From: Jaapia argillacea MUCL 33604
Lineage: Eukaryota; Basidiomycota; Agaricomycetes; Jaapiales; Jaapiaceae
Length of the DNA: 64,000 nucleotides
Direction of reading: 5' to 3'
NCBI GenBank assembly: GCA_000697665.1
Contig: KL197720.1
Coordinates: forward strand, 124,456-188,455
A program made the position numbers and the translations under genes. Shown here in pieces: positions 1 through 10,838 of the stretch. The notes beneath the pieces were generated by a model. That model did no database searches and was not told the DNA's origin. It was given only the letters and a program-made list of their open reading frames with translations. Position 1 is the stretch's first letter. Each line of letters starts with the position of its first letter.

Positions 1-1700
1 ATGCGTACAGTGCTAAGGCGAGGACAACCGTAGATTCTTCATGTCGGTTCTTTCTTGTACTATCGATGTCACTCATCCCGGAACTGAGCTAATATATTTA
101 TATTTAGATGCTCAAAATGTGGCTTCAGCCTTTGGCTACAGCGTAGAAGAGCTTCAGGCTATCCCTGCTGAAGCTAACCTAGGCTTGAGTTGCGGCAATC
201 CAGTAGGCGCTGCGTCCATTAAGGAGGTAAGCATAACAGCTGGTCCACCCCTTCCGACAGCTAAATTAATATTCTTGATCACAGGGAGAAAAGGTGCTCG
301 ACCTTGGGTCTGGTGGAGGAATCGATATTTTCCTCGCCGCCTCCAAAGTGGGCCCAACTGGGCAAGCCATAGGTTTAGATATGTCTGAGGTATGGTTTGC
401 TTCAAAATATATATTTGAGTACCCTGAAATTTCCTCCTTTCCACCAGGATATGATTACCCTTGCTCGTAAAAACGCAGCTAAAAAGGGCCTTAAACCTCC
501 CCATGTCGCCTTTGTTCAGGCAGCCCTTACTGAAACATTCCCAATTGCCTCCGATTCTATTGACTGCATTCTGTCCAATTGCGTTCTCAACCTCGTGCCC
601 GGGATTGGGAAAGCCAAGGTGATGAAGGAGGTATTCAGAGTCTTGAAACCTGGCGGTCGTATTGTTCTCGATGACGTCCGTAACCCAGTTTGCCATCTTG
701 ATTTCATTGGTTGAATCTTCGTATTTACGACTAGATTATCGCCAAAAAGCCTCTTCCAGCTTGCATTCGCAACGATCTCGTCGCCTACGTCGGTTGTATT
801 TCGGGAGCCGTTACTCTCGATGATTACAAGGTTCTCCTTTCAGACGCAGGGTTCAAAGGTAAACAAAATCCATTCCTTATGAGATTCTCCTCGACTAAAT
901 ATTTGTGCCAGATCCCCTGTTCGTAGATACCAAGGTCGACCTAAACGTGTACTTCCAACCCGAGAGCGGGTGTGGGATAAGTTGTTGTGCAGCTCCGCCA
1001 ACGGGTGTCCTGCAAAGACCAGCAATGCCCAACTTCGATGCCAACGAATGGGTTGGTAAGTGTTGACCCTTCGCTCTCTTTCGATCCACCTGACTGTTTC
1101 GAATAGGTTCATATCAGATATATGCGGTGAAGGCTTCCGCAGAGCAAACCGCAGATGTCCAGTCCGTTAACCCCCTGAATAACTGGTGGGATGCCTATCC
1201 GCGACCCAAATCTGACGCCCCTTTGGTGACTGCCGAAGAAGTGGTAGAAATGATGAAAGATCCAGTGCAAAAGGATTTCGCAGTGATCGACGTCAGGCGC
1301 AACGACCACGGTGTATGGCCCTTCCGACCTGATATTGTTCTTCAACTTAATCCATTTTCACAGGGAGGACACGTCCGTGGCAGTACGCAGTGTCCGGCGC
1401 AAACATTCTACGATGACCTACCGACTTTCGTCGAGAAGTTCGGTAATACGAAGAAGGTCATCTTCTATTGCGGTAGCTCCAACGGAAGAGGCCCTCGGTG
1501 TGCCCGATGGTGTGTCCATACTGCTAGTTGATCCACATTTCATATTTTGGTTGACCTTGTGGTGTGCATTGCGTATTAGGTATCAAGATCGACTGAATGA
1601 ACTCGGGAATTCGGCATCGGCAGCGTATGTGTTGAAGGATGGCATCAGAGGATGGTTGGCAAAGTATGGTGATGCCACGGATCTTGTGGACAGGGATTAG
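1..1700 (+). CDS. Arsenite methyltransferase fused to Acr2/rhodanese-type arsenate reductase (5' end outside or at window edge)
   Basis: Supported exons are 108-226, 285-389, 448-675, 735-858, 912-1055, 1107-1312, 1364-1509 and 1580-1700; they join in frame to about 397 residues. The N-terminal part matches the arsenite S-adenosylmethionine methyltransferase family (AS3MT/ArsM): NLGLSCGNP, the SAM-binding [21 protein letters not shown], and a C-terminal region with paired cysteines ([10 protein letters not shown]). Cysteines fall where the family's arsenic-binding cysteines lie. After a short linker the protein continues into a Cdc25/rhodanese domain with [16 protein letters not shown] and the active-site loop [11 protein letters not shown] (C-x5-R), as in yeast Acr2p. 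By family knowledge the second domain would reduce arsenate to arsenite and the first would methylate it, in the cytosol. The family's first 60 or so residues are missing: the exon at 108 opens with a split codon, so an upstream exon is expected left of or near position 60. Confidence 0.9.
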
Positions 1701-2007
1701 GAGGGCAATGAACGAGCTGGTGTTCTCGAAGTCAAATATTGGTGGTGTACAGCAATTCCCTTGAATTCAATGATACATTTACGATCGAAAGGAGATAGCA
1801 CATGACCACGACGCGTGCTGGTGACGTCTGTAGGACGGGACATCACTGACGCGCTGCAACGTTACTCCACGGTTCCTCCACCGCGCAGTCCGTCCATTGA
1901 CAGTTCTCATATAAATGAAGTCGTCGCATCGCACCTCGAAACAACAGTGTTCTTCTTTCCCCGAACTAGCTTACTAACACATAACCGCGACCATCGAACG
2001 ACCTACC
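1701..2007 (+). other. Intergenic region upstream of the repeat-protein gene
   Basis: This 307-base stretch holds the 3' flank of the arsenic gene and the promoter of the next gene. The only site I can point to is a TATA-like element at 1910-1916. I see no further gene. Confidence 0.6.
1910..1916 (+). promoter_or_regulatory. TATA-like box upstream of the repeat-protein gene
   Basis: The sequence TATAAAT lies about 92 bp before the ATG at 2008, a plausible core-promoter distance for an inducible fungal gene. Assignment rests on sequence and spacing only. Confidence 0.4.
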
Positions 2008-4332
2008 ATGTCAAACAAAATTAAGTACGTAGATCCATTGATGTATGGAAGACCAACGGAGGCTCACCTAATTATCACAGAGGCGCACTCCAAAGTGTCT
2101 ACGGTACGTACCCATCCCAATTCTTGTTTGGGGGACAGGCTCCAACGAACCTCTGTAGGGTTTGGCGAAGAATTCCGAGGAGGCATCATGGAAGCCATCG
2201 ATAGCGCTGTCGGACACGAATCCGGTGCCAACAAGAATGCTGAGATACGGAATGCTGGAACCCAGCAATATAACGCAGGAATAGCGAGAGCGAAGGGGGA
2301 AGAGCCTGAGCAGGGAACTATGGCGGGTGGACAGAATGCGGGAGGACCTGGTGGGGTAGGTGGACAGGGATTCGCAGGTGGACAGGGTGGAGGTATGGAT
2401 GGTGGTACTCGAGGGGGAGGATTTGGAGGTAACGCTGGACCAAACTATGGACAAGAAGGCACTGCGGCTCAAGGCTCAGGTCCCAATACGGCGACGAGTG
2501 GGGGAGTAGGTGGAGGATTGACCTCTGGGAGGGACCAGACGAATACGGGAAGGCATCACGGAGAGGAGGCTGCGGCTGCTGTTGGTGCCGGAGGCCTGGC
2601 TGTAGGAGCAGATCGCGTTGCTCACCACCACCACCAGCACGACGCTCAAGCTGGTCAGGGAGATGGTTCGAACAGAGATGGTTACGGGCAAGGAAGAGGC
2701 GATACTAGGGCTGGCAATGGAACTGGAGTTGGGAGAAGGGTCGAGAACGATGTCGAACACCCTACACGCGGAGGTCATCGTCACGAAGGAGAGGCCGCCG
2801 CTGCTGCACTCGGAGCAGGAGGGATCGCTGAAGCCGAGCATCATCACCATCACCACGGAGAACGTAATGCTGGAGGGTTCGAGCAGGGAGGTACTGGGAA
2901 TGCCGGTAACGTCGAACGTCCCGCTCACGACCGCGTTGGAAAACACGATGGCCACCACCGCGGCGAGGAAGCCGCTGTTGCCGTCGGTACCGGAGGCCTC
3001 GCTGCTGAAGCTGATCGTGCTGCTCATCGCCATCATAGCCGAGGCGGAGGTGGCCAAACTGGGGATCGAAACGATTCGGGATATCAACAGCGCGAGGGTA
3101 TGGGTCGCCAAGATGTGGGGGATACGGATAAACATCCTACTCGGGGTGGTGATGGTCACCGAGGGGAGGAAGCTGCTGTTGCGCTCGGTGCTGGAGGCCT
3201 AGCTGCCGAAGCTGATCACCATCACCATCGACATGAAGACCGAGACGGCCGTGGAGAGCCGAGGAACGACTCGAGCGCGAAGCCTTATGACAAGGCAGGA
3301 GGACGTGATGGTGCAGGAAACCAAGGTACGAGATCCGCGGAAAAAGTGGTGGATCATCTTACTCATCTAGATTCAGCAGGAGGTGTCGAACATCACCGAG
3401 GCGAAGAAGCTGCTACTCGTGCTGGCGTAGGAGGTCTCGCCACTGGTACCGAACGAGCTGTTCGAGGCGGGCAAGACAATCAAAGTGGTCAAGGGTATCA
3501 AGCTGGAGGAGCTGGGGGAACAGGTCTTACACAGGAGAAGGGGAATGAACTCGAACAGGGTAGACATAACGGTCATCATCATGGAGAAGAGGCTGCTGCT
3601 GCTGTTGGCGCAGGCGGTCTAGCTGCTGGGGCGGATCGAGCTATACGAGACAAGCACTCTTCCGACCAGGGCGCTCAGAATGGCCAAGGATATCAAGCTG
3701 GAGGAGCTGGAAGGACTGGTTTTACTGGGGAGACGGAGAATCGAGATGAGCGACGTGGGGATAAGAGTCGTCATCGTGGAGAGGAGGCTGCCGCTGCCGT
3801 GGGCGCTGGAGGCCTCGCTGCTGGGGCAGATCGGGAGGCTCGAGATCATCAGCGCTCCTCCGGTCAAGAAGCGCGAACGAACGACTCCAACGACCAAGAG
3901 TATCAAAGAAGTGGTGGAAGTACCGGCATTACTGGAGATAAGGAGAATGACGTTGAGAGGGTCGGGAGTAAGAGTCATCGTCACGGAGAGGAGGCTGACA
4001 CCGCCGTACGGGGCGGAGGCCTTGGTGCAGGTACGGATCGTATCCCACAACGTGAGGGAGGGGTGTCTGGAAACCAGGGTGGAGGGACCAGCCGCGGGCC
4101 AACTTCCTCTGGATTCCAATTCCATGGAATATCTGATCCTACGACTGCCGATCAACCTCTGCAGAATCAATCCTTGGAGAAGCAGTCTGGCCGAAACACC
4201 CAGGGATTCCAGTTCCATGGTATCACAGACTCCAATGGCGATCAAGAGCAAAGCGGCAAGGGATCCTTGGGCTCACAAGGAGGTGTCCAAACCCGAGTTG
4301 ATCAACGGGAGGGTCCAAGCGGAGGATATTGA
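2008..4332 (+). CDS. His/Gly-rich tandem-repeat protein (GEEAAAAVGAGGLA repeats), possible stress protein
   Basis: The likely model has two small 5' introns (exons 2008-2024, 2081-2103, 2159-4332) giving about 737 residues. The spliced start, MSNKIKGALQSVYGFGEEF, resembles the opening of small fungal stress-associated proteins that begin MSDKIKGAF-. The body is a low-complexity chain with at least eight imperfect copies of a unit centred on GEEAAAAVGAGGLAAGADR. Copies are usually introduced by HH or HR, and several are followed by His clusters such as HHHHQHD and HHHHHH, separated by Gly/Asn/Gln/Asp-rich spacers. Two GFQFHGI(S/T)D motifs lie near the C-terminus. There is no signal peptide or membrane segment. 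Composition suggests a hydrophilic, mostly disordered protein. Metal binding through the His clusters is possible but unproven, and I do not assign a function. Confidence 0.75.
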   Translation: MSNKIKYVDPLMYGRPTEAHLIITEAHSKVSTVRTHPNSCLGDRLQRTSVGFGEEFRGGIMEAIDSAVGHESGANKNAEIRNAGTQQYNAGIARAKGEEPEQGTMAGGQNAGGPGGVGGQGFAGGQGGGMDGGTRGGGFGGNAGPNYGQEGTAAQGSGPNTATSGGVGGGLTSGRDQTNTGRHHGEEAAAAVGAGGLAVGADRVAHHHHQHDAQAGQGDGSNRDGYGQGRGDTRAGNGTGVGRRVENDVEHPTRGGHRHEGEAAAAALGAGGIAEAEHHHHHHGERNAGGFEQGGTGNAGNVERPAHDRVGKHDGHHRGEEAAVAVGTGGLAAEADRAAHRHHSRGGGGQTGDRNDSGYQQREGMGRQDVGDTDKHPTRGGDGHRGEEAAVALGAGGLAAEADHHHHRHEDRDGRGEPRNDSSAKPYDKAGGRDGAGNQGTRSAEKVVDHLTHLDSAGGVEHHRGEEAATRAGVGGLATGTERAVRGGQDNQSGQGYQAGGAGGTGLTQEKGNELEQGRHNGHHHGEEAAAAVGAGGLAAGADRAIRDKHSSDQGAQNGQGYQAGGAGRTGFTGETENRDERRGDKSRHRGEEAAAAVGAGGLAAGADREARDHQRSSGQEARTNDSNDQEYQRSGGSTGITGDKENDVERVGSKSHRHGEEADTAVRGGGLGAGTDRIPQREGGVSGNQGGGTSRGPTSSGFQFHGISDPTTADQPLQNQSLEKQSGRNTQGFQFHGITDSNGDQEQSGKGSLGSQGGVQTRVDQREGPSGGY
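2552..4050 (+). repeat. In-frame tandem repeats coding for the GEEAAAAVGAGGLA unit
   Basis: At least eight diverged copies of a roughly 20-codon core occur at variable spacing of about 130-240 bp. The DNA copies share long patches around the Ala/Gly core, so gene conversion or slippage is likely. The repeats also keep other frames open, which produces spurious antisense reading frames. Confidence 0.8.
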
Positions 4333-5511
4333 GGACCAGAAGGAAGAGTTGGGCAGTGAATCGTGTTGTGTGACCATACTGTAACATTGTCCGTGTACTA
4401 GTAGCCCATTATCTTGTGAATAAGATACGCCTGACCGTCCGCATTGATAGAGGGCAGAAAAAAAAATTGGCCAGGATGCTGAGAGATGTTCGGGTTCGAA
4501 AGCGACGAGGGGTGTCCTCCATAGTGTCCTGGGGTGTCCAGCTGAGAGTTACCCGGTGTTATGTTACTTTGTAACGTTGGACTTCCCCGATCGATTCTTG
4601 AACCACTCCACGACCTAGCACACATACGACAGACGTCTTACCTATCCTCTTCTTCCTCCCTTCGCGACTCCCCCTTGCAGTGACTTCCGTGGGATTTACT
4701 ATCTGGCCCTCCGAGTCCGAGTCCGAGTCCTCTCCTAGTGCGGGCCCTTGACGTATTCTGGCTGGCAGGGCCTCTTGGGTTCAGGCCTTGGGAACTCTCC
4801 TCCATCCAGAAAGCACTGGTCTCTGGAAACATTCGGGTAGTCATGATTGTTCATCGCATTTGTAGCACCTGTTAAACAGCGAGAGAAGTTAACATCGGTA
4901 AATGCTAGTGAAGTCGCCCTTCATCTCCTCTGTACGAGTAGCCTTCCTCCTTCCTCCTTCCTCCTCCTAAATCTCATGCATCTAGTTCTAAAGAAGTTCT
5001 TTCCATCGCATAATCTCAGATTTTCACTGCCTTCACCCTGTTCCACAAAGCAGTTGGCCGGTCAGGTGGCATTCAATGGACCGGTTCGATTTGGGGCACT
5101 TAAGTCCCGCCACTGCACCAACGAGGTAACTATTCACCCTCAGCCCGTATCGCCATTCGCGCTTGTAGACCACGCTAATACCGCATCATGTGTGAATCGT
5201 GATTAAGGTTTCCAAGGTAGCAGATTTGGGTTCAGTGAGGCTGCGGCTGCTCCTTGCAGCGCTTTAGTCGCCGCTACTTGAATGAGTCCTGCCTCAGCCG
5301 CAAGTCTTTCCCCACCTTTCCTTCCTGACGAATATGTGCTTTACTTCAACGTCACTTGATCCACGAACCCTCATCAATTCATCTTCGGTTTTCAGCATCT
5401 CACTTCTGTCGTTCCGCGCTTTCGTCCTTGGTGGGTAGTTTCGTACGTCAAACGCGCACTTCGAAACCATTTTGGTTGTTGACAGCACTCTTTCAATTGC
5501 TCCACCCCAGT
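4333..5511. other. Intergenic region, about 1.2 kb
   Basis: No open frame here has family resemblance or splice support. Two low-complexity patches stand out: a GAGTCC hexamer array at 4711-4730 and a CTTCCTC-type pyrimidine run at 4943-4968. The right part is presumably the promoter and 5' UTR of the gene starting at 5512. Confidence 0.55.
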
Positions 5512-7662
5512 ATGAGTTCTCCTACCAACATTCTTGATTCAAGTTCTGCTCAAACTTTCAAGCTTTCGTCTGGACCAATAAGCGCCCGGGCATTTATCAA
5601 GTGGGTCAGATCGAGCGATGCAGCCCATGGTGGTATCGACCATATTTCCTTGCACGAAGTCCTCTGGCGGAAACAACCCGGCCTACCCTCCCACGAATAC
5701 CTCATCATGACATTCATTGCCGGAGGCGGTATTTCAGTACGGGTGGAGCGGGATACAGACTCGTGGCGCACGGTCATCAAGGCCAAGTCATACAGTAATT
5801 GTAAAGACACATTCAAGTTTTCGAAGCACGCAGAGAATCTCACCTCCATCGGTGATCGTACCATTGCATCACTCACTTTCACCCAACCTTCCATCACCTT
5901 CCTGCGTATTGCCACCCTCGTCGAATTGATTGTCAATCTTGCCGACGATTACAATGTCTACACCCTCAATTGTTGGTGGTATGCTTCATGCTTATGGACC
6001 AACCTTGCCATGTGCGCTGGTCTGGACCAGACAGAGTTCCGGCTAGTAGACAAGACAGATGAGATACAGCGTCTCGCAAGTCATCTCGCTGTAACGGAAT
6101 GGGACGCCTTGAGGTTTGCCGAAATCCAACAATTCGTTCACCACGCTGGTTTGCGTCGAAGCGGGCTAGATCGTAGAGTTGGAGTAGCGATGACAGAGCG
6201 ACTTCACAGGGTCACCGCCGAGGTTCAGAGCAGGTTTGAACAGATTGGCTTCCAGTTGTCATCGTGGACGGTGGTATGGGATCTTCTGAAACTGGAGAAG
6301 CAGATGTGCCTGTCATCACTCGACCCGCGATCCTCGCTGACTCGAGCCAGATTATGGCGCACTCTCTGTAACCAATTCGACGCTCATCGTCCACACCTAC
6401 ATCTTCCTACAACTGAACAAGGTTCAGAATCTGGTGGAGACGGTTTTCCTTCTACAGGACAGGAGTACCTTCCCACCCTGCAAAACCTCTTTTCGGTGCC
6501 CGACCAAGTTTCACCATCCAGCGGAGAACCTTTTCCTGTGACAAGGAAAGATTCCACCGTAATCCTGAAATACCTCTTATCGGAAACCATCGTCATTGAA
6601 AACCAAATGCATCTCTCCACAGAGCAAGATTGGAGGGATTGCCGGGATTTGGAGCGGGCGAAATGGGGAGGGAATCCAGCATCCCCGGAGGAAGTAGCAA
6701 TGAAACGGCTTCTTCCTCTTTTTCGGCAGCAGGAGTTGGGAAATCTCACTGTTGAACAAGGGTGCTGGGTTCTGGGAAAGCTGGTGTCCGATGGGCAAAA
6801 ACTGGAGGAGCGCATGCGTTCGGTCGCAGCAAGTTGGTGGCAACTCCTCGTCAAGGAAGAAGAATTACTCGAAAATTTTACTCGTGCGCGCTCGCGACAG
6901 TCAGAGGTCTTGAAAGATCTGACTCGCCGTCTCTCCATCGAGAAGAAAGCAATCGACTATACAGTTGGGCGACTTCGGGGGCGACTTCCCATGTTGAGGA
7001 AACTGCTTGATGGTTGTGACATTTCGGAGGATCAAGTGGTGTCTTTGCCGAAGCACGTAGGAATTGGATGGTCAAAACGTTTATTATCCAAGGCTGAGGG
7101 ACGGTTGTTGGCTGCAGAGCGGTCAGAGGGGATAATGCTGCGAGCCCAGAAGTCCATCGGCGCACTCCAGCAACGGACAGCGAAGCTCACGCTGGGAGAG
7201 AAGCACCCATTCGTGTCTCCATCCTTGTTCCCTCTGCTCACCGTGTCGACTCCACAAATCTATTCAAGTTTGACCACGCTTTGGACAACTTGGCTATGGC
7301 CTGGAATTGCGGTAGCAGCCACGATATCCGTTTTGCACAAAGTCAGCTTCGTTGTCTTCATCACCATCGTCCTGTGCGCATTACTCCACAGAACTCTCAC
7401 TTCCAGTGGGTCGACTGCGATTTGGTCAGCTCTGGCTCTTCTCGGGGGGATATTTGTTCTTCTTGGGGCAGTCTTCTCGACGTTCGTCTTTACTGTCCTA
7501 CAACTACTGGCTCACCTCTTCCGGACAGGGATCTCCGTACTCTGGGCGTGGTGCCCGTTCCCGTGGCATTTGTGGGGATCGATATCCGTCATGGCAGGGG
7601 CTGTTATATTTGTTTCCCTAGTTGTTTCCCTATCGAATTATCCACCCCGGTTTCGTTCCTAG
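5512..7662 (+). CDS. Unknown fungal protein with coiled-coil middle and C-terminal membrane segments
   Basis: This is a single uninterrupted frame of 716 residues from ATG 5512, which is unusual in this intron-rich window. The frame stays open upstream to 5356, but the ATG at 5512 (MSSPTNILDSS) gives a more protein-like start. Residues 1-230 form a compact region with no motif I recognise. Around 380-560 charged, heptad-like helices suggest coiled coil. From about 590 to 707 there are four or five hydrophobic stretches typical of membrane helices, including VSFVVFITIVLCALL and GAVIFVSLVVSL, followed by a short tail. The topology suggests a tail-clustered membrane protein with a large cytosolic N-terminal part. 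I do not recognise the family. Confidence 0.75.
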   Translation: MSSPTNILDSSSAQTFKLSSGPISARAFIKWVRSSDAAHGGIDHISLHEVLWRKQPGLPSHEYLIMTFIAGGGISVRVERDTDSWRTVIKAKSYSNCKDTFKFSKHAENLTSIGDRTIASLTFTQPSITFLRIATLVELIVNLADDYNVYTLNCWWYASCLWTNLAMCAGLDQTEFRLVDKTDEIQRLASHLAVTEWDALRFAEIQQFVHHAGLRRSGLDRRVGVAMTERLHRVTAEVQSRFEQIGFQLSSWTVVWDLLKLEKQMCLSSLDPRSSLTRARLWRTLCNQFDAHRPHLHLPTTEQGSESGGDGFPSTGQEYLPTLQNLFSVPDQVSPSSGEPFPVTRKDSTVILKYLLSETIVIENQMHLSTEQDWRDCRDLERAKWGGNPASPEEVAMKRLLPLFRQQELGNLTVEQGCWVLGKLVSDGQKLEERMRSVAASWWQLLVKEEELLENFTRARSRQSEVLKDLTRRLSIEKKAIDYTVGRLRGRLPMLRKLLDGCDISEDQVVSLPKHVGIGWSKRLLSKAEGRLLAAERSEGIMLRAQKSIGALQQRTAKLTLGEKHPFVSPSLFPLLTVSTPQIYSSLTTLWTTWLWPGIAVAATISVLHKVSFVVFITIVLCALLHRTLTSSGSTAIWSALALLGGIFVLLGAVFSTFVFTVLQLLAHLFRTGISVLWAWCPFPWHLWGSISVMAGAVIFVSLVVSLSNYPPRFRS

Positions 7663-8100
7663 ATAATCCTCCGCACACTTAATTGCATTGCCTCATGGTC
7701 AGATGATGCAGGCCCGCGCGATGCCCTATCAAGAGGATTACACCCTCGAGGCATTCCGGCTTACCGTGAACAAGGAATTTACGACCCTGGTAGATCCGCC
7801 TCGTCCAGCTCAGTTCCATCTGGGCGATTGGGAAGCCCTGAGCTTTTTTTGCCTTCAGCTAGGATCGAGAAGCGAGAGCAGCGAACGCATGGTACTCCAG
7901 ATTCCATGGCTTGTGCGGTCGCTTGGAGTTGACGTACGAGGGCCCTCGTTCGACGCCCATCCAACATTTACCGAGGAAATTCCTACTACCCCAGCTTTTC
8001 CATATTATATGTGCAAGACTGATAAATTACACCAAAGCAGCCTATACGCAACTGATCCAATTCTCAGCCCAGTATCGCTTCACCTTCGTCCACCTTTACC
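7663..8100. other. Convergent 3' intergenic region
   Basis: This lies between the stop of the membrane-protein gene and the stop of the phosphate permease. A 138-codon open frame at 7688-8104 has no family resemblance and overlaps the end of the opposite gene, so I do not call it. I see nothing else. Confidence 0.5.
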
Positions 8101-10754
8101 TTAGTCAGCGAGCTCCCTCTTGGCCTTCAGCTCTTCAGCATAGATAATATCTGGATCCCGCCCACGGACCTCGGGTAGAAGAAGAGTGAACCCTATCGAG
8201 AGATCTTAAATGTTTAGGAAACTAGGGCACATCAGAAATACCCACCTGCGCCAGCAATGCAGCAACCAAAGAAAACTAAGAGACCGAGGTCAGCGGTTGA
8301 ATATAGTGTGTGTGACAAAAGCGGGATCATACTCCACAAAACAGCAGGCGTCCCAATCCTTTGCGACAGCGAATTGAAGGCGAGCGCAGAGAGGATAGCT
8401 CCAGCCTTTCCTGACGCAGCCGACATACCATGGGCGGATGCACGGAATCTGGTTGGGAAAACTTCCGCCGGGTAACACTGAATAAAGAGTTAAAGATCGT
8501 GTAGACGTATAAGTCAGACGACGGAAAGTTGCGACGCACGTATGTTGTCCTACGGATGAGCGGGACAAGTCGGCATCAGGTAAGTGGTAAGTGGCGATGA
8601 GGAACTCACGTGTTAGCACCGAAATTGAAGAAGAACTGTAAAGGGCACATGCATCAGTTAGTACATTCCAGAAGGGGGAAATCGAAGAAGTATGAGGCGA
8701 TGTACGCACCTGCAAAAGGGCGAAACAAACAACAAACCCTACAGTGCTTATAGTATGGAATTTCCCGGCCAGCACTCCCACTATTCTCGCAACATCAGCG
8801 ACATCAAAAAGTGAATTGGTTTGATAGACATACAGAATAGTGCGGTGAGCAAGAATCCTTGGATCTGAATCCACTTCCTACCGAGTTTCTCAATAGTAAG
8901 GACTGTCACATAGTAGCCTGCGAGAAAAGTAAGCCCCATTTATATCCCATTTTCAAGGAACAAAAGCACTCACCAGGCACAAAACCGAGAGCTGTGATGA
9001 TCAAGTTGCCAGTACCGATTTTGAATAGCCTCTCCCAAGGTGTACCCGTTTTCCCAGCGTACCCAATTTGCAGCAAGACGACGTTTTGATTCAAGTTGAT
9101 GCCGTAGAATCTGAAAAGGGAGAGGCTGTCACTCTCAAGGTCAACCAGAGGATTCAGATGAAGTCTCACGCGATGTCCAGGAGGAACCAGCACATACATG
9201 TCCCGAGCAAAACTTTGGCGTGTCTCCATTCGGAGAAGTAGATGAGGAATTCTGTCACGAGTCAAGAATCAGTAACGAATCCAACATGTTAAAATGCAAG
9301 GGAAAGCGCACCTCGATATTGTGCTTTCTTCTCCAATGGGACTTCCTTGACTTTGGTGGGTTCGCGTCCCTTCTCGGTATCGGCTCCCTGATGGAGCTCC
9401 TTCGACTTCCCCCTCGTTAACGTCTCGTGTAAATTGTTATCTCCAGTCTTCTTCAAAGCTTCAAACTCATATTCGTCAGAGGCATTTTCTTGTGAAACCT
9501 TGAACCGTTTGGACTCGGGGAGTGTCAGGCGGGCATATAGGGTACCAAAGGCGGGGATGAGTGAGAGGCCGACGATGATTCGCCATACTAGTTCCACGGC
9601 ATTGAGTACTATACCGAGATAGTTCTAAAAGAGACTCGCACCTCCGTCGACTTTGGATGTCTTCCCTTCATCATCCATGGCATGTTTGTAGCAGGCTAAG
9701 ACAACCATTGTCGCAATGCTTCCAACAAGACTACCCCATCCCTACGAGGTTCGTGCGTCAGTATCATCGTGAGGAGAGCAAACTATGGTTGAATCAATAG
9801 AGAGTAATTTCGTCCCAAAAACCGGGAAGTCCGAAATCTATCTGAAAAATGGAAACTGACCTGGTTAGCGAACACATATGCCAACAACGTTCCCCTCTTC
9901 CTCAACTTCGCTCGATCGGCAGCAACGGAGGCCGACATGGGGTAATCACCGCCCACGCCGATACCAAGGATGATGCGCCAGATCGAGAGCCAAAGGAGGG
10001 AGCCCGTTGGACTGAGTTTGCCTTCGAGATGATGTGAGTAAGTGAGGATGAAACAGGAATTTGACACTCACCAGTGGGATCAGAAATGCACATGATCGTG
10101 GCAAATATTATCACCATAAGTTCCCTGCCATCTGAACGTACCGGTCATATGTAAATGTCTCAGTCCGACGAGTGAGAACTACTGACAGACAGCCTTTCGA
10201 CCGAAAGAATCCGCAGCATAACCTATTCGTTACAGGCGGGGCGAGGCGTAATCAGCGTTAGAACGCAACACCAGAACCGAAGCAACTGACCGAAACTGAA
10301 CTGGCCAATCACACTGCCAATGTTGGCAGAAGCCTTGAGGAAGCCTTGAAGCCCCGCGGGAAGAGCTTTGCCTCCGTAAAGGCGATATTGTAGCATTATT
10401 GCGACGGGCTACAAGGGCGGATGGGAACAAGGGAGTCGTCATTAAAACATAACTTGACATGGTAGCCGTATGACTCACGTTAATGATGAACAAGTCGTAC
10501 GCTAAGGATGGCATTGAACGTCAACAATCTCAACACTGTTTACGACTCGTGGCCTACTTACCATCGAGGAAGAAGCCAACACCGGCAATGGCAAGGAGCT
10601 TAAGTTCAGGACGCGTTAAGTAAAAAGGGGGTCGGCCGTCGTCCGATCGCTCGTACTCATCCAACGGTGATCTATACTCTTCAGTGGGCGAACAAGCATG
10701 GGTCTGCGACGGCGCATCATCTGTATTCTGGCTAGGGGGCTTGGCTTCCGACAT
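8101..10754 (-). CDS. PHO84: Inorganic phosphate transporter, PHO84-like MFS permease
   Basis: A multi-exon gene begins at ATG 10754 ([13 protein letters not shown]) and ends at TAA 8101 (RELAD). Joined exons give a 12-helix major facilitator of the phosphate:H+ symporter family. Helix 1 carries GVGFFLDG followed by YDLFIIN; then come [11 protein letters not shown] and the hallmark [14 protein letters not shown] long hydrophilic central loop is rich in Glu/Lys. The C-terminal half has [16 protein letters not shown], a [16 protein letters not shown] signature and a final [17 protein letters not shown] tail. Length and motifs are those of complete fungal PHO84 proteins, so the gene appears intact. 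It would import phosphate at the plasma membrane. Two CACGTT cores upstream (10833, 11108) suggest control by a Pho4-type bHLH factor; this is inference. Confidence 0.93.
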
Positions 10755-10832
10755 CAGACGTAGAAAGATATTTGTGAGTCAGCGTTGAGCGAGGAAAATG
10801 AGAGTGGTATAAGTACCTCCTATTCAAAAACG

Positions 10833-10838
10833 CACGTT
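10833..10838 (+). promoter_or_regulatory. CACGTT core, possible Pho4-type site
   Basis: The context CGCACGTTCG lies about 80 bp upstream of the PHO84 ATG. Yeast Pho4 binds CACGTG and the weaker CACGTT. A six-base core can occur by chance, so this is only suggestive. Confidence 0.35.

Noticed and set aside
2476-3159. Antisense open frame of 227 codons opposite the repeat-protein gene
   Set aside because: The repetitive GC-skewed codons keep other frames open; the antisense protein has no start context, splice logic or family resemblance.
7688-8104. 138-codon plus-strand open frame
   Set aside because: No homology-like motifs, and it overlaps the stop of PHO84 on the other strand; likely 3' flank.
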